DNA of 64,000 bases from Shewanella sp. OMA3-2 (lineage in GTDB: Bacteria > Pseudomonadota > Gammaproteobacteria > Enterobacterales > Shewanellaceae): assembly GCF_021513195.1 (NCBI RefSeq), contig NZ_CP090974.1, positions 1,934,001-1,998,000 on the forward strand, read 5' to 3'. A program made the translations under genes and the position numbers. The notes below the pieces were generated by a model. That model was not told where the DNA came from and did not search any database. It was given only the letters and a program-made list of their open reading frames with translations. Below, in pieces: positions 57,686 through 64,000 of this stretch; within the stretch, counting starts at the first letter, position 1, and each line of letters begins with the position of its first letter.

Positions 57686-60600
57686 ATGAATCGCGTTATG
57701 AATTTAACCCTTTTTGTGGCAATTATTGCCCTGTGTTATGTGTCGCTTTTATTTATTTTGGCGTGGGGCGCAGAGCGTTGGTATGGCAAAATTAGCAAAA
57801 AAGTGCAGCTATGGATTTATGGCCTCAGTCTGGCGGTATATTGCTCATCGTGGAGTTTTTTAGGCACGGTAGGGCAGTCGGCAAATGACCTTTGGTCATT
57901 TTTACCCATATTTGTTGGCCCGATCATCATTTTTACCTTTGGCTTTGGTTTGCTGCGTAAAATGGTGGTGGTGTCTAAAGCACAAAATATCACCTCAGTG
58001 GCCGACTTTATAGCAGCCCGCTATGGTAAGTCGCAGTTATTAGCCGCGTTAGTCACACTGATTGCCTTGTTTGGTATCATGCCTTACATCGCGCTGCAAC
58101 TTAAGGCTATGGTGTTTTCGCTTAACCTATTTCAACCGGTAGATTCGCCGCTTAATCCCCAGGGCGTACCGTTATTGATCACCTTTATTCTGGCGGTATT
58201 TGCCATTCTTTTTGGTACTCGAAAACTCGATGCCACTGAGCATAATCCTGGCATGATGGTGGCTATTGCGTTTGAGTCACTGGTAAAGTTGACCGCTTTT
58301 TTGCTGGTGGGCATAGTGATTAGCTTTGGCTATTTTGATGGTTTTGGCGATATTTGGCAGCAAGCTAGCGAACGTGATTTGATTGAGTTTGGGCAATTAA
58401 GGATAGAGTCATTATTGCCTGAATTAATTGTGGGTATGGCGGCTTTTTTATGTATGCCACGCCAATTTCACGTGATGGTGGTGGAGTGCGGTGGCGAGTC
58501 GGTGCTTAAAAAAGCCCGTTGGATTTTTCCGGTGTATTTAGCCTTGTTTGGCATTTTTGTTGCGCCGTTAGCGCTGGCTGGGAAGTTACTATTGGGTGAC
58601 AGCGTTGCTGCTGATACCTATGTGATTAACCTGCCGTTAGCGTTAGAGCAGCCTATTATTGCTGTTATTGCATTATTAGGGACTTTATCGGCTGCCACTG
58701 GGATGGTGATTGTGGCGGTAGTGACCATCAGTGTGATGATCAGTAACGAATGGCTGGTGCCATTTATGTTACGCACAGGTCAGATAAGAAAAAAGAACTT
58801 TAGCCAATTTTCACAGTTATTATTGAATACCAGACGTTTGGCCATAGTGTTAATTCTAGGCTTTGGTTACCTCAGCTATTTAACCTTGGCTAATAGCGAT
58901 TCGCTGTCACATTTAGGCATGTTGTCGTTTGGCGCCTTTGCCCAACTTGCTCCGGCATTAATTGGTGGACTGTATTGGAAATACGGTAATCGAAGTGGAG
59001 TGTTTTTGGGCCTAGGAGTGGGCTTTAGTTTATGGTGTTACGTGCTGTTTTTTAGCAGCAATGATGTTAGTGCGTTATCCCATTTTGGCGCCAATCAAGG
59101 GATTTTAGAGTCAATTAAACCCAATGTTAGCGATACTCTTATTGCACTTTTAGCCAATATTATTTGTTATGTATTGGGCTCGCTATGGTTTAGAACAGGA
59201 GTTGCTGAACGTATTCAAGCCAGCAATTTTGTTAAACCTTGGAATTTAAAACAAAATGATAATAAGCGCCAAAGCCCTATTGCCCAGCAGGATTTGTTAA
59301 TTCTTGCTAGCCGCTTTGTTAGCCCCACGCGGGCATATGAAAGTTTTAGCCGATTCTCCCCTGATGCAGTTAAAAGTGATAGCTGGCATAAAGCAGCCCC
59401 TGACGAACTTATCGCCCATACCGAACATATGTTAGCGGGTATATTGGGAGCATCCAGTGCCAAGTTAGTGATGGATTCGGTCATGCAAGGGCGGGACTTA
59501 GCCTTAGATGAAGTATTCAGTTTAGTAGATGAAGCATCATCTAAAATTATGTTTAGTCAAGATATGCTGCGCGGCGCAATTGAGCATGCCTATGAGGGCA
59601 TGAGCGTGGTGGATAAAGACCTTAATCTGATGGCGTGGAATTTTAAATATGCAGAGCTGTTCCAGTTTCCTGAAAACTTTTTAAAACAAGGTATGCCGAT
59701 CAGTGAAGTGGTGCGCTTTAATGCCGCCAGAGGTTTTTGTGGCAAGGGCGATATAGAACAGCAAGTGAGTGTACGGGTGCAGCATATGCGTAATGGGACC
59801 CCGCATACGTCTGAGCGCGAAAGGCGGGACGGTAAAGTCATTAAGATTCAAGGTAACCCTATGCCAGATGGTGGGTTTGTGATGACGTTTACCGATATTA
59901 CCCAATATCGTTTGCAGGAAAAAGCCTTAAAAGAAGCCAATGAAACCCTTGAGGAGCGAGTTAAATCCCGTACCTATGAGTTGGCCATGCTAAATAGTGA
60001 ATTATTGGAGGCTAAAGCCCAGGAAGAGTTAGCTAATGCTTCTAAAACGCGATTTTTAGCCGCAGTAGGACATGATCTTATGCAGCCTTTGAATGCCGCT
60101 AGATTATTTACCGCGTCATTAGCGCAATACCCCAATTTAGATTTAGAGGCACAAACAACCTTAACCCACGTAAACAGCTCATTGAAAACCGCTGGTGAGT
60201 TGTTGACAGATTTGCTTGATATTTCCAAGCTTGATTCAGGCAATGTTGAGGTTAATCGTCGTGACTTTGCTATTGGAGAGTTGCTGAATGCTCTTGCGAT
60301 TGAGTTTGATGCGATGGCGCAAGACAGCCAGATTAATTTTAATATGGTGCGCTCAACATTAACCGTTAACTCAGATCCGGCGCTATTAAGGCGTATTTTA
60401 CAAAACTTTTTGACTAACGCTTATCGCTATGCCCGTGGAGGTAAAGTGTTAATGGGCTGCCGTCGACAAGGTCAATACATCGACATTCAGGTATTTGATA
60501 CTGGCTGCGGCATTGCTAAAGACGATATACAAGAGATTTTTCGCGAATTTAAGCGGCTTAATCACCCAAGTAGTCGCAACGTAAGCGGTCTAGGCTTAGG

Positions 60601-61129
60601 GTTGGCGATTGCCGATAGGATAAGTAAAGTGCTGGGGCATGAAATTAATGTCACCTCAGAACTGGGTGAAGGCTCGATGTTTTCCATCAAAGTGCCACTA
60701 GGACAAACCGTGCACCAGGTTGAAACCAAGCCAGCCGCGAGTTTATTGCAGCCGCTTGCGGGGGTGAAAGTGTTGTGTATTGATAACGAAGAAGCCATTC
60801 TTGCAGGGCTAGAGTCATTGCTTACTCGCTGGCAGTGTGAAGTGGTGTGCGCTAAAAATTTAGCCGATGCACGAATTAAGTTAGGGCTGAAAGGCATAGC
60901 GCCTGATATTGTGTTAGCGGATTATCATCTTGATGATGATCAAAATGGGGTTGATGCGATGGACGGTATTCGGGCCCGATATGGTCAACACTTACCGGGT
61001 ATTTTGATTACCGCCAACACCAATAAACAATTAGTCGAAGACGTGGAAAACCGTGGTTATCATTATATGGCTAAAATGATTAAACCAGCGGCATTAAGAG
61101 CGCTAATTTCAAGCCTAGTTAAGCAATGA
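57686..61129 (+). CDS. CrbS-like hybrid sensor histidine kinase with SSS transporter domain
   Basis: 1147 residues. The N-terminal half (about 1-510) is a sodium:solute symporter-like domain of about 13 helices, followed by a PAS region (about 640-750), a coiled coil, HisKA with VGHDLMQPLNAARLF (His796), HATPase (NAYRYARGGKVLMG; GLGLGLAIADRI) and a C-terminal receiver with Asp1079 in VLADYHLDD. This is the architecture of CrbS, which with the regulator CrbR switches on acs and acetate use. No CrbR gene is in the window. AAAGG lies only two bases before the first ATG; the ATG four codons later is an alternative start. Confidence 0.88.
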   Translation: MNRVMNLTLFVAIIALCYVSLLFILAWGAERWYGKISKKVQLWIYGLSLAVYCSSWSFLGTVGQSANDLWSFLPIFVGPIIIFTFGFGLLRKMVVVSKAQNITSVADFIAARYGKSQLLAALVTLIALFGIMPYIALQLKAMVFSLNLFQPVDSPLNPQGVPLLITFILAVFAILFGTRKLDATEHNPGMMVAIAFESLVKLTAFLLVGIVISFGYFDGFGDIWQQASERDLIEFGQLRIESLLPELIVGMAAFLCMPRQFHVMVVECGGESVLKKARWIFPVYLALFGIFVAPLALAGKLLLGDSVAADTYVINLPLALEQPIIAVIALLGTLSAATGMVIVAVVTISVMISNEWLVPFMLRTGQIRKKNFSQFSQLLLNTRRLAIVLILGFGYLSYLTLANSDSLSHLGMLSFGAFAQLAPALIGGLYWKYGNRSGVFLGLGVGFSLWCYVLFFSSNDVSALSHFGANQGILESIKPNVSDTLIALLANIICYVLGSLWFRTGVAERIQASNFVKPWNLKQNDNKRQSPIAQQDLLILASRFVSPTRAYESFSRFSPDAVKSDSWHKAAPDELIAHTEHMLAGILGASSAKLVMDSVMQGRDLALDEVFSLVDEASSKIMFSQDMLRGAIEHAYEGMSVVDKDLNLMAWNFKYAELFQFPENFLKQGMPISEVVRFNAARGFCGKGDIEQQVSVRVQHMRNGTPHTSERERRDGKVIKIQGNPMPDGGFVMTFTDITQYRLQEKALKEANETLEERVKSRTYELAMLNSELLEAKAQEELANASKTRFLAAVGHDLMQPLNAARLFTASLAQYPNLDLEAQTTLTHVNSSLKTAGELLTDLLDISKLDSGNVEVNRRDFAIGELLNALAIEFDAMAQDSQINFNMVRSTLTVNSDPALLRRILQNFLTNAYRYARGGKVLMGCRRQGQYIDIQVFDTGCGIAKDDIQEIFREFKRLNHPSSRNVSGLGLGLAIADRISKVLGHEINVTSELGEGSMFSIKVPLGQTVHQVETKPAASLLQPLAGVKVLCIDNEEAILAGLESLLTRWQCEVVCAKNLADARIKLGLKGIAPDIVLADYHLDDDQNGVDAMDGIRARYGQHLPGILITANTNKQLVEDVENRGYHYMAKMIKPAALRALISSLVKQ

Positions 61130-61185
61130 TTTAGTTAATGACTTAGTTAATGACTTAGTTAAGCAATGCTTTTTTAAGGAACACT

Positions 61186-61326
61186 ATGTTAACTGTTTAT
61201 GATGACATCACCATCTGGCAATGGTTACAAGGTTAAATTCGTGCTGGCAATGTTGAACAACAAACTGGGTTTGTGCGGATGATGGATTAATTTGAGGCTA
61301 TTTAAGCTCAAGGCCTCATCGCTTGA
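61186..61326 (+). pseudogene. Short decayed gene with in-frame stops
   Basis: ATG at 61186 has a good AAGGA site and reads MLTVYDDITIWQWLQG before TAA (61234). The same frame goes on with protein-like text (IRAGNVEQQTGFVRMMD) to TAA (61288), FEAI to TAA (61303), and AQGLIA to TGA (61324). All three internal stops are TAA, one base from AAA, CAA or GAA. I do not recognise the ancestor. Between the kinase stop and this gene is a short GACTTAGTTAAT tandem repeat. Confidence 0.5.
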
Positions 61327-61422
61327 ATAGCATGGTGATAATTCCATACCAATACGTTGCATTAAGCATTGATGCTGTTTACTCTTCGTACTTTTAAAAT
61401 AATAATAGAAAAAGGTATCTCT

Positions 61423-63501
61423 ATGCAGATTAAAATACCGTCAAAAACCTTCCAATCAATGATGTATAGCCTGCTGCTAATGACGATGGCAGGCTGTTCT
61501 CAACCAGATGTTCCCGTCGAAAAAGTATCAGTTGTGCAGCCTGTGCAAGAAAAGTTTAACGTTATATTTGGTGGCACTGATGTGGGTGGCATGACTGTTG
61601 ATCGCGATGGTCAAAACATCGATATTGATTTTTCATTCAGTAATAACGGTCGCGGTGCCAGTGCAAAAGAAGTGCTACAGCTGTCTGATAAAGGTTTCCC
61701 TATTAATTGGAAAATTAACGGTAAAACGGTTTTCGGTAATGAGGTGGATGAACAGTTTAGCGTAGAAGGTAGTAAGGTAAGCTGGCAGAGTTTATCTGAA
61801 AGTGGCAGTGCTGAGTTTAATCCTAATGCGTTATTCATTGCACAAAACGCCAGTCCTTACGCGCTGTATATCTACGCTAAAGCTTTGCTTGGGCAAGCGA
61901 CCTTGTCATTACCTGCATTGCCTGCTGGCGAGTTGACAATTAGTCAGGTTAGCGACCTTGTGCTTACTGATGCGAATAACACTAAGGTTAATGCAACGAT
62001 TTATGCCGTTAAAGGCATTGACCTTGACCCTAGTTATATTGCCCTTGATGACAACCAGTTAATGCTGGGATATTTATCGCCACGCGTGGTGATTATTCGT
62101 GAGGGATTAGAAGCACAAAGTAAGCTGTTAAGTGATCTAGCGGCTAATTTAAATGCCAGCCGATTCGAAAAAATTGCTCAAAAAGCGATTCATCAATATG
62201 ACAAGCCGATACGGATTAACAACGTTAGAATTTTTGACCCTGTTAGTATGCAATTGACTGCGGCTAAATCTGTTTTGCTTGAAAACGATAAGATTAAGGC
62301 TGTTGAAGCCATAGTTGATTCGGCAAAAGAGGGCGAGGTGTTAATTGAGGGTAACGGTGGCACATTAATCCCTGGCTTGTATGAAATGCACGGCCACATG
62401 AGTGATAACGACGCCTTACTGAATGTATTGGCTGGCGTAACCTCTGTTAGAGATATGGGCAATGAAATTGACATTCTGGACTCATTAATCGACAAAATTG
62501 AAAGTAATCAAATTATTGGCCCACGCATTACCAAAAGTGGTTTTATTGAGGGTAAAAGCGAGTTTTCTGCGGCGACGGGAGAAATGGCATCAACAGAGCA
62601 AGAAGCGGTTGATCTTGTGAATATGTATGGCGAAAAAGGCGACTATTTTCAAATCAAAGTATACAGCTCGATTAATGGTGAGTGGGTGCCAGCTATGGCC
62701 AAAGCCGCCAAAAAGCATGGTATGCGTGTTACAGGACATGTTCCAGCGTTCTCAACCGCAGATGAAATGATTGCCGCAGGGTATGACGAAATTACCCATA
62801 TAAACCAAGCAATGCTAAGTTGGGTGCTTGATAAAGATGAAGATACCCGTACGCTTTATCGTATTACTGGCATGAAGCGTTTTGTTGGTTTAGATCTTAA
62901 TAGCGACAAAGTACAACATACCTTAAACACTATGGTTGAAAAAAATATTGCGGTTGATCCTACACTTGTTATTCATGAATTAGGCTTAACGGCTAGAAAC
63001 GGTGAAACGCGGGTTGGTGTTAAAGACTATATTGACCATATGCCAGTTGGTGAGCAAAGAAGCGCGAAAGTCGCCTTGTTGAATGTGGCCGATGAACAAG
63101 AGGATAAGGAATACCGTTTAGCGTTTGATAAAATTATTGAAACACTGGCATTGATGCATAAAAAAGGTATTTTTATTGTTCCCGGTACCGATTTAGGTGG
63201 TGCTTTTGAACTGCATCGTGAGTTGGAGCTATTCAAAAAGATAGGTATGTCTAATGCCGAAGTATTACGTCGGGCTTCATACGATATGGCGAATTACTTA
63301 GGCTATGGCAAGCAGCTTGGCAGTATTGAAGTGGGTAAGTATGCTGACTTTTTCTTAGTGCCAGGCGATCCAATAGCTGATCTTCGTGCCATTAAAACTG
63401 TGGCTATGGTATCTAAAGGTGGGGTTATTTATTTCCCTAGTGAAGTTTACCCTGAGTTTGGCATTAAGCCTTTTACCGCAATACCTACAGTTGTTGAATA
63501 A
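61423..63501 (+). CDS. Amidohydrolase family lipoprotein (imidazolonepropionase-like)
   Basis: 692 residues. Lipoprotein signal with lipobox MAGC, an N-terminal beta-rich domain of about 270 residues without a family I can name, then an amidohydrolase TIM barrel: metal ligands His323 and His325 in EMHGHMSD, FQIKVYSS (Lys), VTGHVPAF and EITHINQA (His) and VPGTDLGG (Asp), ending with the beta-sandwich motif GSIEVGKYADFFLVPGDP. Probably a periplasmic or surface-anchored peptidase/amidase, substrate unknown. The ATG at 61423 has AAAGG upstream; an earlier ATG would misplace the signal. Confidence 0.82.
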   Translation: MQIKIPSKTFQSMMYSLLLMTMAGCSQPDVPVEKVSVVQPVQEKFNVIFGGTDVGGMTVDRDGQNIDIDFSFSNNGRGASAKEVLQLSDKGFPINWKINGKTVFGNEVDEQFSVEGSKVSWQSLSESGSAEFNPNALFIAQNASPYALYIYAKALLGQATLSLPALPAGELTISQVSDLVLTDANNTKVNATIYAVKGIDLDPSYIALDDNQLMLGYLSPRVVIIREGLEAQSKLLSDLAANLNASRFEKIAQKAIHQYDKPIRINNVRIFDPVSMQLTAAKSVLLENDKIKAVEAIVDSAKEGEVLIEGNGGTLIPGLYEMHGHMSDNDALLNVLAGVTSVRDMGNEIDILDSLIDKIESNQIIGPRITKSGFIEGKSEFSAATGEMASTEQEAVDLVNMYGEKGDYFQIKVYSSINGEWVPAMAKAAKKHGMRVTGHVPAFSTADEMIAAGYDEITHINQAMLSWVLDKDEDTRTLYRITGMKRFVGLDLNSDKVQHTLNTMVEKNIAVDPTLVIHELGLTARNGETRVGVKDYIDHMPVGEQRSAKVALLNVADEQEDKEYRLAFDKIIETLALMHKKGIFIVPGTDLGGAFELHRELELFKKIGMSNAEVLRRASYDMANYLGYGKQLGSIEVGKYADFFLVPGDPIADLRAIKTVAMVSKGGVIYFPSEVYPEFGIKPFTAIPTVVE

Positions 63502-63665
63502 CTAGGCTAAATTAAGTGCTCGCTAGGCTGTGGCATTCTGAACTCAGGGTGTCACGGCTGAGTATTTTTAAATGTATTTGTGAATGCTAATGCGGATAAC
63601 GTTATACGCTGTTAACTCAAACAATCTTTAACGACAAAAGCCTGTCGGCTCACATAGAGTTTTTG

Positions 63666-64000
63666 ATGACTATTCAACCACACCTTTATTTCATTCCGTT
63701 AAATAATCAACTTAGTCGAGTTCAATTTGAACAGGGATTGGCTTTAGGCTGGTTAACAGAGGATGAGATAAACAAGGTACATCGCTATAAAGCCGAGCTG
63801 GCTCAACATAATGCATTACAGGTACGGCTAGCATTGCGGGCAGTGTTATCAAACCACAGTGATGTACTTCCTCAGCAATGGCTATTTGAATATGGTGATA
63901 AAGGTAAGCCGAGTTTATCTGCTGAGTTATTTGAGCGTAGCGGATTACATTTTAACTTAAGCCACAGTGGTGACTGGTTAATGATAGGGGTGTTACCGTG
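63666..64000 (+). CDS. 4'-phosphopantetheinyl transferase superfamily protein, 5' part
   Basis: 111 codons are open to the window edge; the gene continues beyond. N-terminal text HRYKAELAQHNALQVRLALR, then GDKGKPSL and HFNLSHSGDWLMIGV are the conserved P1/P2 regions of Sfp/AcpT-type enzymes that load phosphopantetheine on carrier proteins. The Mg-binding C-terminal motif would lie outside the window. No carrier-protein or synthase gene is in the window. Confidence 0.82.
   Translation, partial: MTIQPHLYFIPLNNQLSRVQFEQGLALGWLTEDEINKVHRYKAELAQHNALQVRLALRAVLSNHSDVLPQQWLFEYGDKGKPSLSAELFERSGLHFNLSHSGDWLMIGVLP

Overview
The window reads as a stretch of gammaproteobacterial chromosome from Shewanella or a close relative (Alteromonadales). 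Protein sequences are Shewanella/Vibrio-like, base composition is moderately AT-rich, and several neighbourhoods are typical of that group: purMN divergent from upp, rnt divergent from motY, the full tol-pal operon followed by tRNA-Lys genes, and acs divergent from a CrbS-type hybrid kinase. The assignment rests on reading alone; no database search was possible.

Layout. 0-13 kb holds housekeeping genes (DoxX protein, nitroreductase, GST, trhO, cysB, purN, purM, upp, a Na+/H+ antiporter, a 2-Cys peroxiredoxin, rnt, motY), mostly single genes separated by clear hairpin terminators. 13.1-13.95 kb is a gene-poor gap with signals for a short leftward transcript (promoter, terminator, pyrimidine-rich stretch) that looks like an unannotated small RNA. 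13.96-19.19 kb is ybgC-tolQRAB-pal-cpoB. 19.25-21.55 kb is an unusual tandem array: six intact tRNA-Lys(UUU) genes, six copies whose D-arm is replaced by a longer segment, and six or seven 82-bp units carrying only the 5' half of the tRNA.

22.1-25.3 kb (minus strand) is a lapG-lapD pair, that is a periplasmic cysteine protease and its degenerate GGDEF/EAL c-di-GMP receptor, plus a small secreted Ala/Gly-rich protein with a TAAG tetrapeptide like LapG cleavage sites. No giant adhesin is present in the window. A gap of about 1.3 kb ends in a JUMPStart/ops element that opens a large exopolysaccharide locus (26.7-48.2 kb): wecB and wecC (UDP-ManNAcA), a very AT-rich core (flippase, polymerase, O-acetyltransferase, glycosyltransferase, toroid-like protein, asparagine-synthase-type amidotransferase, WecG-family transferase), then an assembly block laid out like vibrio vps-II (initiating phosphotransferase, outer-membrane barrel, export protein, tyrosine kinase, PHP phosphatase, VpsP-like protein), a second ligase/polymerase-type protein and galU. 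One dispersed repeat family occurs in opposite orientations near the two ends of the locus.

48.6-64 kb carries a porin, grxA, radD, a LytTR regulator divergent from a DUF2141 gene and a carotenoid-oxygenase gene, acs divergent from the CrbS-like kinase, a short decayed gene, an amidohydrolase lipoprotein, and the 5' part of a phosphopantetheinyl transferase gene that runs off the window.
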